Shown here piece by piece: positions 1-6,703 of a DNA stretch of 13,162 nt. The position numbers and the translations under genes were made by a program. Numbering within the stretch: the stretch's first letter is position 1; each line of letters starts with the position of its first letter. The notes under the pieces were generated by a model. It saw nothing but the letters and a program-made list of their open reading frames with translations, was not told the DNA's origin and did no database searches. The stretch comes from Bacteroidales bacterium. GTDB lineage: Bacteria > Bacteroidota > Bacteroidia > Bacteroidales > P3. The stretch covers positions 1-13,162 of the forward strand of contig JAFWBF010000205.1 in NCBI GenBank assembly GCA_017507285.1, given 5' to 3'.

Positions 1-121
1 CTGTATAAAAGTGTTTGTATGATGAGTATTGTTGCGATGTATTTTATTGCTTTCATATAGAATGTGATTTCGTTTCCGAAAAATAACGTAAAATATGCTT
101 ATAAATTGTTTTGTATTGAGA
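1..121. other. AT-rich non-coding edge of the window
   Basis: This stretch lies downstream of the glyA terminator. I see no open reading frame with recognisable protein character, no tRNA-like fold and no promoter matching the Bacteroidetes consensus. It probably continues into a neighbouring intergenic region outside the window. Confidence 0.5.
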
Positions 122-160
122 TAAAAAAGATGAGGATAATTGCCAAAGCAACTATCCTCA
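122..160 (-). terminator. Intrinsic terminator of glyA
   Basis: Inverted repeat TGAGGATA (131-138) / TATCCTCA (153-160). After one A-C mismatch it continues inward as TTGC (140-143) / GCAA (148-151) around a four-base loop. On the minus strand the stem is followed by TC and six T (123-128). It starts 24 bases after the glyA stop codon, so it is a textbook Rho-independent terminator for glyA. Confidence 0.9.
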
Positions 161-184
161 CCATATATATCAGTAGCCAAACTA

Positions 185-1465
185 CTACCAAGCAAATAAT
201 GGACGATTTTCCATCATTGCGTTTACTTTCTTGCGAGTTTCAGCTATCAATTCTTCGTTGTTAATGTCTGAAAGAACTGCATCGATCATATCAACGATAA
301 CAGGCATGTCAGCTTCTTTCAAACCACGAGTGGTGATGGCAGGAGTACCTATGCGGATACCCGAAGTTTGGAATGGAGAACGGCTGTCAAATGGAACCAT
401 ATTTTTGTTGATGGTGATGTCGGCTTTTACCAATGTATTTTCAGCCATCTTACCTGTTAGTTCAGGGAATTTGGTACGAAGGTCTATAAGCATCAAGTGG
501 TTGTCGGTACCGTTAGAGATAACTTTGTAACCTTTAGCCACGAAAGCATCGGCCATAGTTTTGGCGTTGGCACGTACTTGCTTGATATAGCGGGCATAGT
601 CATCGCTCAAAGCTTCGCCGAAAGCAACAGCTTTAGCAGCTATAACGTGTTCCAATGGACCACCTTGACATCCCGGGAAAACTGCTGAATCTAAAACTGC
701 ACTCATCATTTTTATTTCTCCCTTTGGAGTAGTTTTTCCCATTGGGTTTTCAAAGTCTTTACCCATCAAAATCAAACCACCACGAGGTCCACGAAGAGTT
801 TTGTGAGTTGTAGTTGTAACAATGTGACAGTATTCAACAGCATTGTTCAATTCTCCCTTAGCTATAAGACCACTTGGGTGAGAAATATCTCCCATCAAAA
901 TAGCACCAATTTCGTCTGCCAAAGCTCTCATTCTTTTCCAATCGAAATCTCTTGAATAAGCAGAAGCACCACCGATGATTAATTTCGGTTTGTGTTCTCT
1001 AGCTACTTGTTCCATCATATCATAGTCGATAGTACCGGTTTCTTCTTTAACACCATAAGAAACTTGTTTGAAATAAGTACCGGAAATGTTTACGGGCGAA
1101 CCGTGTGAAAGGTGTCCACCGTGGTTAAGGTCTAAGCCCATAAAAGTATCACCAGGATTCAAACAAGCAAAAAATACTGCCATGTTGGCTTGTGCTCCCG
1201 AGTGAGGTTGTACGTTGGCCCATTCAGCACCAAAAAGTTCTTTGGCACGGTCTATAGCCAATTGTTCGCTTTGGTCTACTATTTGGCATCCACCATAATA
1301 GCGCTTTCCGGGATAACCCTCAGCGTATTTATTTGTCATAACAGAACCCATAGCTTCCATTACTTGGTCGCTAACAAAGTTTTCAGAAGCAATAAGTTCT
1401 ATACCTTTTGTCTGACGTTCTCTTTCTTTTTTGATTAAATCAAAAATAACTGTATCTCTTTGCAT
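185..1465 (-). CDS. glyA: Serine hydroxymethyltransferase
   Basis: PLP-dependent cytosolic enzyme that interconverts serine plus tetrahydrofolate and glycine plus 5,10-methylene-tetrahydrofolate, the main source of one-carbon units. The 426 residues match a full-length bacterial SHMT. Visible landmarks are the N-terminal IELIASENF (22-30), NKYAEGYPGKRYYGG (45-59), GDISHPSGL (192-200, with the PLP-contacting Asp193 and His196) and the PLP-lysine motif TTTTHKTLRGPRGG (217-230), in which Lys222 forms the Schiff base. The end is intact (GIRIGTPAITTRG near the C-terminus). The first ATG fits the family start, and the bases just before it are nearly all A or T, with no Shine-Dalgarno sequence, as is usual in this phylum. 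The gene appears to be transcribed alone: it has its own promoter-like site upstream and a terminator downstream, and a terminator separates it from tsf. Confidence 0.98.
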   Translation of the reverse strand: MQRDTVIFDLIKKERERQTKGIELIASENFVSDQVMEAMGSVMTNKYAEGYPGKRYYGGCQIVDQSEQLAIDRAKELFGAEWANVQPHSGAQANMAVFFACLNPGDTFMGLDLNHGGHLSHGSPVNISGTYFKQVSYGVKEETGTIDYDMMEQVAREHKPKLIIGGASAYSRDFDWKRMRALADEIGAILMGDISHPSGLIAKGELNNAVEYCHIVTTTTHKTLRGPRGGLILMGKDFENPMGKTTPKGEIKMMSAVLDSAVFPGCQGGPLEHVIAAKAVAFGEALSDDYARYIKQVRANAKTMADAFVAKGYKVISNGTDNHLMLIDLRTKFPELTGKMAENTLVKADITINKNMVPFDSRSPFQTSGIRIGTPAITTRGLKEADMPVIVDMIDAVLSDINNEELIAETRKKVNAMMENRPLFAW

Positions 1466-1506
1466 ATTAATATATTATTATATGTTAGTTTTTCTATTTG
1501 AAAGTG

Positions 1507-1541
1507 CAAATATACACAAAGTTTTTGACATTTAGAACAAA
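1507..1541 (-). promoter_or_regulatory. Probable glyA promoter (Bacteroidetes type)
   Basis: Read on the minus strand, the -7 box TATATTTG occupies 1514-1507 and matches TANNTTTG exactly. A TTTG at 1541-1538 could be the -33 box, although the 23-base spacing is a little longer than the usual 19-21. Transcription would start near 1500, giving a leader of about 35 bases before the glyA ATG. Confidence 0.6.
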
Positions 1542-1600
1542 TATTCCAACTTTAATACATTATAGTACTTTTTATCGATATTTTTGCTGTATAAAAATAG

Positions 1601-1666
1601 ATCACGAGGGAGTTTCACCTACATCACGAGGGAATTTTATCTACATCACGAATCTTTTTTACATCT
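1601..1666. repeat. Degenerate 22-bp tandem repeat, locus 1 (about three units)
   Basis: Units begin at 1601, 1623 and 1645, each starting with ATCACG. The first two (1601-1622 and 1623-1644) share ATCACGAGGGA and end in (C/T)CTAC, differing at four positions. The third keeps ATCACGA and a T-rich middle, then decays. The tract lies in the tsf-glyA spacer, between the tsf terminator and the glyA promoter. The same 22-bp period and related units recur at 8800-8887. The units are contiguous with no spacers, so this is not a CRISPR array. The period is not a multiple of three, so it is unlikely to encode a peptide repeat. Function unknown. Confidence 0.75.
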
Positions 1667-1695
1667 TGAAATAGTCAATTCTTTTGATTGAAAAC

Positions 1696-1730
1696 AAAAA
1701 AAACGATTGCCCCACCTTGGAGCAATCGTT
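1696..1730 (-). terminator. Intrinsic terminator after tsf
   Basis: A perfect 9-bp stem AACGATTGC (1702-1710) / GCAATCGTT (1722-1730) has a short inner CCA/TGG pairing. On the minus strand it runs into eight T (1703-1696). It lies 24 bases beyond the tsf stop codon and closes the rplM-rpsI-rpsB-tsf unit. Confidence 0.92.
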
Positions 1731-1754
1731 CTCTATAAAATCAATTGAAGGCAA

Positions 1755-2576
1755 TTATGCACCCAATTCTAAGCGTCTGAATCCTAAAACTTTCAAGTCT
1801 TTATCAGCTTTTGCTACGAAATCTTTTACCGAAGTTTTAGCTTCAGTGATAGATTCTTGACTCAAAAGAGTGTTTTCTTTAAAGAATTTGTTCAATTTAC
1901 CTTTAGCAATGTTTTCAACCATATTTTCAGGTTTACCTTCTTCTCTGATTTGTGCACGATAAACTTCCAATTCTTTTTCTATAACTTCGGGAGCTACCGA
2001 AGTTTCGTCCAAAGCAACAGGTCTCATAGCTACAACTTGCATAGCTAAGTTATGACCAACTTCTTGGAAACCTTCTTTCGACAAAGCTACAACAGAAGCC
2101 ATTCTATTGCCCGGGTGGATATAAGCCGAAACTTCAACACCTTCGATAGCTTCGTAATGAGCCAAATCTATTTTTTCGCCTATCTTAGCGATTTGGTCTG
2201 TCAACAAATCTGCAACCTTACGGCCATTGATAGCCATATTCAATACATCATCTTTTGCAGTAAATTTGTTAGCTATAGCATTGTCTAATATTGATTGAGT
2301 GAAAGCAACGAAATCTGCATTATTTGCAACAAAGTCAGTTTCACAGTTAACCATTATAACAGCTCCGAAAGAACCGTTTGCTTTTGCCAAAACAACGCCT
2401 TCGTTAGCATCACGTTCTGCACGTTTTGCAGCCAACTTTTGACCTTTTTGACGCAAGAAATCGATAGCTTTATCAAAATCGCCATCACATTCTACCAAAG
2501 CTTTTTTGCAGTCCATCATACCAACGCCTGTCTTTTGACGTAGTTTGTTAACATCTGCTGCTGAAATATTAGCCAT
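1755..2576 (-). CDS. tsf: Translation elongation factor Ts
   Basis: EF-Ts is the guanine-nucleotide exchange factor that recharges EF-Tu by releasing GDP. The protein has 273 residues, a normal length. The N-terminal UBA-like domain (about 1-55) contains the signature TGVGMMDCKKAL (16-27), and the EF-Tu-contacting core has NCETDFVA (77-84). The dimerisation part and the C-terminal module (about residue 220 to the end) are present, so the gene looks intact. It starts 31 bases after the rpsB stop codon with no promoter-like site in that spacer, and is followed by a strong terminator. It is therefore the last gene of the rplM-rpsI-rpsB-tsf unit, and the rpsB-tsf pairing is one of the most conserved in bacteria. 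Confidence 0.98.
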   Translation of the reverse strand: MANISAADVNKLRQKTGVGMMDCKKALVECDGDFDKAIDFLRQKGQKLAAKRAERDANEGVVLAKANGSFGAVIMVNCETDFVANNADFVAFTQSILDNAIANKFTAKDDVLNMAINGRKVADLLTDQIAKIGEKIDLAHYEAIEGVEVSAYIHPGNRMASVVALSKEGFQEVGHNLAMQVVAMRPVALDETSVAPEVIEKELEVYRAQIREEGKPENMVENIAKGKLNKFFKENTLLSQESITEAKTSVKDFVAKADKDLKVLGFRRLELGA

Positions 2577-2607
2577 ATTATTTAATTATTATCGTTACAA
2601 AATTTAT

Positions 2608-3468
2608 TTAGTTTTTCTTTACTGCAGATTTTCTTGGACGTCTTGGTTTGTCGTCACCATCTTCTGACATTTTTCTTGGACGTCTTGGTCTTGGAGCATC
2701 GGCATTTTCAAGATTTTCATCATCATTTACCAATACATCGTTGTCTGCATCTCTTTCATCATCTTGTACTTCCTTATCTAACTTGCGTTCGTTAATACCT
2801 TCTTGAATAGCATCAACCATAGATTTCAAAATTACAGAAATAGATTTTGAGGCATCATCGTTTGCCGGGATTGGGAAATCTACAAGATCTGGATTACAAT
2901 TTGTATCAACAATTGCGAAAGTAGGGATGTTCAATCTACGAGCTTCTGCTACTGCGATGTGTTCTTTATTGATATCTACAATAAACAATGCGGAAGGCAA
3001 ACGAGTCAAATCGGCAATACTACCTAAGTTCTTATCCAATTTAGCACGTTCACGTTGAACTTGCAAACGTTCACGTTTAGAAATACTAGCAAATTCTTTG
3101 TCATGCATCAAACGATCTAATGCATTCATTTTCTTTACAGCTTTGCGAATAGTGGCAAAGTTTGTAAGCATACCACCAGGCCAACGTTCGGTAACGAAAG
3201 GCATATCAACAGTTTTTACAACTTCAGCAACAACTTCTTTTGCTTGCTTTTTAGTGGCTACGAATAATATTTTTTTACCTGATTTAGCTATTTGCTTAAG
3301 AGCGTTGGCAGCTTCATCAGCTTTTACTATTGTCTTTTGTAAATCAATAACATGAATACCGTTATGTTCCTTAAATATATAAGGAGCCATTTTAGGATTC
3401 CATTTTCTTTTCAGGTGACCAAAGTGGCAACCTGCATCTAGCAATTGTTCAAATTCTAATTTTGCCAT
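2608..3468 (-). CDS. rpsB: 30S ribosomal protein S2, with an acidic/basic C-terminal tail
   Basis: S2 binds late to the 30S subunit near the platform and helps hold S1. Family hallmarks are AGCHFGH (12-18), ATKKQA (71-76), ERWPGGMLTNF (94-104) and VDTNCNPDLVDFPIPANDD (187-205). At 286 residues it is longer than common S2 proteins (roughly 225-260). The extra part is a tail from about residue 230: first acidic (many Asp, Glu and Asn), then two basic PRRPRK blocks (261-266 and 275-280) separated by an acidic linker, ending AVKKN. The two blocks are encoded by a 19-bp exact direct repeat (2629-2647 and 2671-2689), so the tail probably grew by internal duplication. The spacer upstream (to rpsI) holds a 9-bp hairpin. 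Confidence 0.97.
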   Translation of the reverse strand: MAKLEFEQLLDAGCHFGHLKRKWNPKMAPYIFKEHNGIHVIDLQKTIVKADEAANALKQIAKSGKKILFVATKKQAKEVVAEVVKTVDMPFVTERWPGGMLTNFATIRKAVKKMNALDRLMHDKEFASISKRERLQVQRERAKLDKNLGSIADLTRLPSALFIVDINKEHIAVAEARRLNIPTFAIVDTNCNPDLVDFPIPANDDASKSISVILKSMVDAIQEGINERKLDKEVQDDERDADNDVLVNDDENLENADAPRPRRPRKMSEDGDDKPRRPRKSAVKKN

Positions 3469-3513
3469 TTTTTATTTTACTTTGTTTGTTTACTTTCTTT
3501 ATTACTTTCAGCA

Positions 3514-3546
3514 ATTACAAAGTAGTCTCTATCGAATCTTTGTAAT
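3514..3546 (-). promoter_or_regulatory. Hairpin in the rpsI-rpsB spacer (possible leader structure of rpsB)
   Basis: A perfect 9-bp inverted repeat, ATTACAAAG / CTTTGTAAT (arms 3538-3546 and 3514-3522), has a 15-base loop. It lies in the 105-base spacer before rpsB, with the nearer arm 45 bases from the rpsB ATG. No T-run follows it on the minus strand, so it is not an intrinsic terminator. It could be an RNA element affecting rpsB-tsf expression or an mRNA processing site. No clear promoter consensus is present in the spacer. The structure is seen; the role is inferred. Confidence 0.5.
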
Positions 3547-3573
3547 TTAGATACTAAACAATATCTTCCAATC

Positions 3574-3963
3574 TTAACGTTTGCTGAATTGGAAACGTTT
3601 ACGAGCTTTTGGTTGTCCCGGTTTTTTACGTTCTACCATACGTGGGTCACGACGCAACAAACCTTTTGCTTTCAATGCCGGACGATCCTCGATGTTTGCT
3701 TCGCACAAAGCACGAGCTATTGCCATACGCAATGCTTCTGCTTGTCCTGACACTCCACCTCCGTCAAGATTAGCTTTAATGTCCCATTTATCCAACGCAC
3801 CTGCAACTTCCAACGATTGATGAACAATGTATTGAAGTGGTGCTGTAGGGAAGTATTCTTTATAATCTTTTTTGTTCACAGTGATTGTTCCATTGCCCGG
3901 AGTCATATATATACGAGCCACTGCGGTTTTTCTTCTACCAATGGTATTGATTACTTCTGCCAT
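3574..3963 (-). CDS. rpsI: 30S ribosomal protein S9
   Basis: S9 sits in the head of the small subunit, and its C-terminal tail reaches the P-site tRNA. The 129 residues are full length: INTIGRRKTAVARIY at the start (5-19), the conserved GGGVSGQAEALRMAIARAL (68-86), LLRRDPRMVERKKPGQ (102-117) and the basic C-terminus ending FQFSKR, the universal S9 ending. The start codon overlaps the rplM stop by one base (TAATG arrangement), indicating coupled translation with L13. A 105-base spacer then leads to rpsB. The rplM-rpsI pair is conserved across bacteria. Confidence 0.98.
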   Translation of the reverse strand: MAEVINTIGRRKTAVARIYMTPGNGTITVNKKDYKEYFPTAPLQYIVHQSLEVAGALDKWDIKANLDGGGVSGQAEALRMAIARALCEANIEDRPALKAKGLLRRDPRMVERKKPGQPKARKRFQFSKR

Positions 3964-4418
3964 TATCTTATATCATTTAAATTTACAACTTTGGGATTTT
4001 GTGCTTGATGTGGATGTTCTGCACCTGCATAAACTTTTAAGTTTCTGTACAAAGCATCACCCAATTTGTTCTTTGGCAACATACCTCTTACAGCGTGTTC
4101 AATAACACGGATAGGATGTGTGTTCAACAATTGTTGTGGAGTAGCGAAACGTTGTCCTCCCGGATAACCTGTATGACGTACATATTGCTTGTCTGTCAAT
4201 TTTTTACCGGTTAATACAATCTTTTCAGCATTGATAATGATAACATTATCACCACAATCTACGTGGGGTGTGTACGAAGGTTTTGTTTTACCTCTCAACA
4301 CATTGGCAACTCTCGTTGCTAAACGTCCTAGCGTTTGATTTTCTGCGTCTATCAGAATCCACTCCTTCTTAACAGTTTGGGCATTCGCCGACACAGTTCT
4401 GTAACTTAAACTATTCAT
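3963..4418 (-). CDS. rplM: 50S ribosomal protein L13
   Basis: L13 is an early assembly protein of the large subunit. The 151 residues contain WILIDAENQTLGRLAT (20-35), the core GKTKPSYTPHVDCGD (43-57), VRHTGYPGG (80-88) and the family signature RGMLPKNKLG (111-120). It is the first gene of the rplM-rpsI-rpsB-tsf unit, with a promoter at 4468-4498 and a predicted leader of about 40 bases. That leader begins around a perfect 10-bp palindrome, CCTTATAAGG. The stop codon overlaps the rpsI start by one base. The 5' end (MNSLSYRTVSANAQ) resembles other Bacteroidetes L13 proteins, so the first ATG is favoured. Confidence 0.98.
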   Translation of the reverse strand: MNSLSYRTVSANAQTVKKEWILIDAENQTLGRLATRVANVLRGKTKPSYTPHVDCGDNVIIINAEKIVLTGKKLTDKQYVRHTGYPGGQRFATPQQLLNTHPIRVIEHAVRGMLPKNKLGDALYRNLKVYAGAEHPHQAQNPKVVNLNDIR

Positions 4419-4676
4419 TTTTTAATCTACGGTTTTTTTTGCTATTTTTAATCCTTATAAGGGTTTGCAAAATTACGATATATTTTTCATTCTGCAAAAT
4501 ATGTCTATTCTTTTCCTACAAATATTTTATTCACAATATTTGCTATCTCGCCAATAATAATTTATCGTTCAATTATTTACATAGTAATATCTTCATTCAC
4601 AACAAATCAAAAAAAATATTTTTCTTTTACTGCTTTTGGCGTAAAAAATATGTTTTTACAACTATTTTTTCTGTTT
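4419..4676. other. coaE-rplM intergenic region
   Basis: This very AT-rich spacer of 258 bases lies between the coaE stop and the rplM start. It holds the rplM promoter (4468-4498) and the palindrome at 4453-4462. Near coaE, an A/T-only 7-bp stem (4641-4647 / 4653-4659) and T-rich runs on the minus strand could be a weak terminator for coaE, but none of them forms a convincing hairpin with a T-run. I see no gene here. Confidence 0.55.
4453..4498 (-). promoter_or_regulatory. Promoter of the rplM-rpsI-rpsB-tsf operon, with palindrome at the start site
   Basis: On the minus strand a -33 box TTTG (4498-4495) is followed, after exactly 19 bases, by the -7 box TAATTTTG (4475-4468), an excellent match to the Bacteroidetes consensus TTTG-N(19-21)-TANNTTTG. 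Transcription should start near 4461. The perfect palindrome CCTTATAAGG (4453-4462) overlaps that point and could be an operator or a start-site element; that role is inference. Confidence 0.82.
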
Positions 4677-5291
4677 TTAGCCTCTCAATTTCAATATTTT
4701 TTCGTGCACTTTTTCTATTCGTTTGTTTCGATACTTTTCGCCTTTGTAATTTATGATTACAAAATCGGCTCTGTTTCTTTTATCTTCGTCGTTCATTTGG
4801 TTATTCATCCGAGCTTCCACGGCTTCGTAGGTGGTATTGTCTCGCTTTAATACCCTGCGTATACGTACATCCTTAGGTGCATAGACCATTATTGTCTTGT
4901 CGAACATTTTATCAAAACCATGTTCAAACAATATTGCATTTTCTTGTATCACATAGGGGCTTTCAGTGTGCTTGTCTACCCATAAAGCAAAATCCGACAT
5001 TACTTTAGGATGAATCAAAGAGTTTAACTGTTTTAATTTCACGTGATCGGCAAATACAATATCTGCTATTTTTCGTTTATCCGGCAATCCCTGTTCTGTA
5101 AAAATTTTCTCGCCAAATATTGGAACAAGAAGTTTGCAAAATTCCGTATCGTTGTAATACATTCCTGCCACTTTATCGGCAAAAAAGCAAGGTACACCCA
5201 TACGTTCAAACTGCTGTGAAACAATGGTCTTGCCACTTCCTATGCCTCCGGTAAGTGCTATAAGCAATGGTCGTTTACTTGATGATGACAT
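4677..5291 (-). CDS. coaE: Dephospho-CoA kinase
   Basis: CoaE phosphorylates the 3'-hydroxyl of the ribose of dephospho-CoA with ATP, the last step of coenzyme A synthesis. The 204 residues fit the family. The Walker A P-loop GGIGSGKT is at 15-22, followed by CFFADKVA (35-42) in the place of the usual D-A-D substrate motif, the LNSLIHPKV helix (89-97), the lid region with VRIRRVLKRD (142-151), and the closing RADFVIIN (174-181). The start codon lies inside the end of the upstream YbbR gene, with a 17-base overlap, so translation is probably coupled. This start leaves 14 residues before the P-loop, which is normal. It is the last gene of the nusB-yajC-YbbR cluster, and no strong terminator follows. 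Confidence 0.95.
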   Translation of the reverse strand: MSSSSKRPLLIALTGGIGSGKTIVSQQFERMGVPCFFADKVAGMYYNDTEFCKLLVPIFGEKIFTEQGLPDKRKIADIVFADHVKLKQLNSLIHPKVMSDFALWVDKHTESPYVIQENAILFEHGFDKMFDKTIMVYAPKDVRIRRVLKRDNTTYEAVEARMNNQMNDEDKRNRADFVIINYKGEKYRNKRIEKVHEKILKLRG

Positions 5292-6249
5292 ATTGTATTT
5301 GTTCGGGTTTTATTTTTTTTATTCTTACATTCGAAGGGAACTTCGATAATTGCACCGGCAACATATTTTTTGTAACGTCGCCATCATATTGAACTTCGGC
5401 TGCAAACATATCTTCACCTATTGTTTTATAATCTTTCAAAGCCACATCCAATACGATTTCGACACTTTCGGGATATAGCCTTACTTGTAGCGAAGTATCT
5501 TGTGCTTTAAAATCCAATGGCACCATAACACTCATCTCTGTATATTTTTCGATAGGCAAGTAAATTTTTACATGCTCTGTAGATAGTTGAACATCCGGGT
5601 ACTTATCTGCCGGCGATTTCAATTTTAGATCATAGAATCCGGTTTTATTGATTTTGCGTATGGTTTGAGGTGCCGTTTCTATTTTCGTAATATTTCCCAA
5701 CGATTTTTCACTACCGTATATTTCTATCGAATCGGGGGTTATCTTGGGTTTGCCATATAGGCCGTATTGTGGTTCGAACAAAAATTCCACATTTTCTACT
5801 TCTAATTTTATTTTTTTTGTAGCTCGCTGTGCCAATACTATTCTTACTGTATCTGTTTGAAACTGCATCTCTTTTTGTCGCAGAAATATTATTTGTTCCT
5901 TTATTGTATCTTTATTATCTCTCAACGACAATGCGTACACTCTGTTTCCTCCTGTCTCGTAGTAGTTTTCATTATTTACATTAAATGTAATCTTTCCTTT
6001 TCTATCAAACAATCCGGAGATATACTGAAAGCCGGTTGATTTTACAGATACATTAATTATCGTATCGGCCATTATAAAAGAAAACTTTTGCTTATCATAT
6101 CCGGAAAATTCTATTGGATATACTTTTTCGTACTCGTAGGTATCCGACAAAGTTTGCACCATCCAAAATACGACGGTGATAAGCAAACATCCAAGAAAGG
6201 GTTTTATCTTTTCCTTTTGAGTGATTTTCAAACGTATTTTCTTGATCAT
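5275..6249 (-). CDS. YbbR-domain membrane-anchored protein (CdaR-like)
   Basis: Residues 17-33 (PFLGCLLITVVFWMVQT) form one hydrophobic segment after a basic N-terminus, predicting an inner-membrane anchor with the rest outside the cytoplasm. The exported part is beta-rich and contains YbbR-like repeats, recognisable from ITPDSIEIYGS (170-180), IYLPIEKY (229-236) and YPESVEIVLDV (259-269). Its position between yajC and coaE is the usual one for YbbR proteins in Bacteroidetes. In Firmicutes, YbbR/CdaR regulates the diadenylate cyclase CdaA encoded next to it. No cyclase gene is present here, so that role cannot be transferred with confidence. The length of 324 residues is typical for the phylum. 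The start is preceded by a 13-bp hairpin that ends 15 bases upstream, and the 3' end overlaps coaE. Confidence 0.85.
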   Translation of the reverse strand: MIKKIRLKITQKEKIKPFLGCLLITVVFWMVQTLSDTYEYEKVYPIEFSGYDKQKFSFIMADTIINVSVKSTGFQYISGLFDRKGKITFNVNNENYYETGGNRVYALSLRDNKDTIKEQIIFLRQKEMQFQTDTVRIVLAQRATKKIKLEVENVEFLFEPQYGLYGKPKITPDSIEIYGSEKSLGNITKIETAPQTIRKINKTGFYDLKLKSPADKYPDVQLSTEHVKIYLPIEKYTEMSVMVPLDFKAQDTSLQVRLYPESVEIVLDVALKDYKTIGEDMFAAEVQYDGDVTKNMLPVQLSKFPSNVRIKKIKPEQIQYVIIK

Positions 6250-6264
6250 AGCTTTAGTTTACAA

Positions 6265-6307
6265 CAAAATAACCCATCGTATACTTTCTGTTCAATGGGT
6301 TATTTTG
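6265..6307 (-). terminator. Strong 13-bp hairpin between yajC and the YbbR gene (terminator or attenuator-like)
   Basis: A perfect 13-bp inverted repeat, CAAAATAACCCAT (6265-6277) / ATGGGTTATTTTG (6295-6307), has a 17-base loop. On the minus strand it starts 21 bases after the yajC stop, and its 3' arm ends in a T-rich run (TTATTTTGTTGT), as in an intrinsic terminator. The YbbR ATG is only 15 bases further on, so either part of the transcript reads through or the hairpin acts as a processing or stability element inside the operon. The structure is certain; the role is inferred. Confidence 0.5.
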
Positions 6308-6328
6308 ATAGTTATTTTCTTTCAAGGA

Positions 6329-6658
6329 TTACTTTTTTTGATTTTCAGCAAGAGCCTCGGGCGAAGGTTGAATAAAGTTTTTCTCAACAGTGATGTTTAC
6401 TCCATTCGACACCTCCATTACTATTGTTGTTTCTTTTACTTCAGCTACTTTTCCGTGTATTCCACCTGCGGTAACTACTTTATCGCCTTTTTGTAAACCA
6501 TCGCGGAACTTACGTTCTTCTTTTGCTCTTTTCGACTGCGGACGAATCATGAAAAAGTAAAAAATTACTATCATCAATAGTAACATAATCCACATCGAAG
6601 CTCCACCACCTTGTTGGCCGGCTCCGGCAGCTTGCAATAAAATGCTCATCAAATTCAT
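6329..6658 (-). CDS. yajC: Preprotein translocase accessory subunit YajC
   Basis: YajC is a small inner-membrane protein that associates with SecDF and the SecYEG export channel. The 109 residues show the family pattern: a short Gly/Gln-rich periplasmic N-terminus, one membrane helix at about 21-38 (SMWIMLLLMIVIFYFFMI), the hallmark RPQSKRAKEE (39-48), and the cytoplasmic beta domain with QKGDKVVTAGGIHGKVAEV (56-74). The Gln/Lys-rich end (EALAENQKK) is normal. A second Met at position 4 is a possible alternative start and would change little. The gene lies 45 bases after the DUF1573 gene and is followed by the 13-bp hairpin before the YbbR gene. Confidence 0.95.
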   Translation of the reverse strand: MNLMSILLQAAGAGQQGGGASMWIMLLLMIVIFYFFMIRPQSKRAKEERKFRDGLQKGDKVVTAGGIHGKVAEVKETTIVMEVSNGVNITVEKNFIQPSPEALAENQKK

Positions 6659-6703
6659 CTTTCTTAAATTTATTCGTTAATATGATTGTTTAATATTTAA
6701 TTC

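Noticed and set aside
1601..1666. The 22-bp repeats as a CRISPR array
   Set aside because: Units are directly adjacent with no unique spacers, are degenerate, and no cas gene is present.
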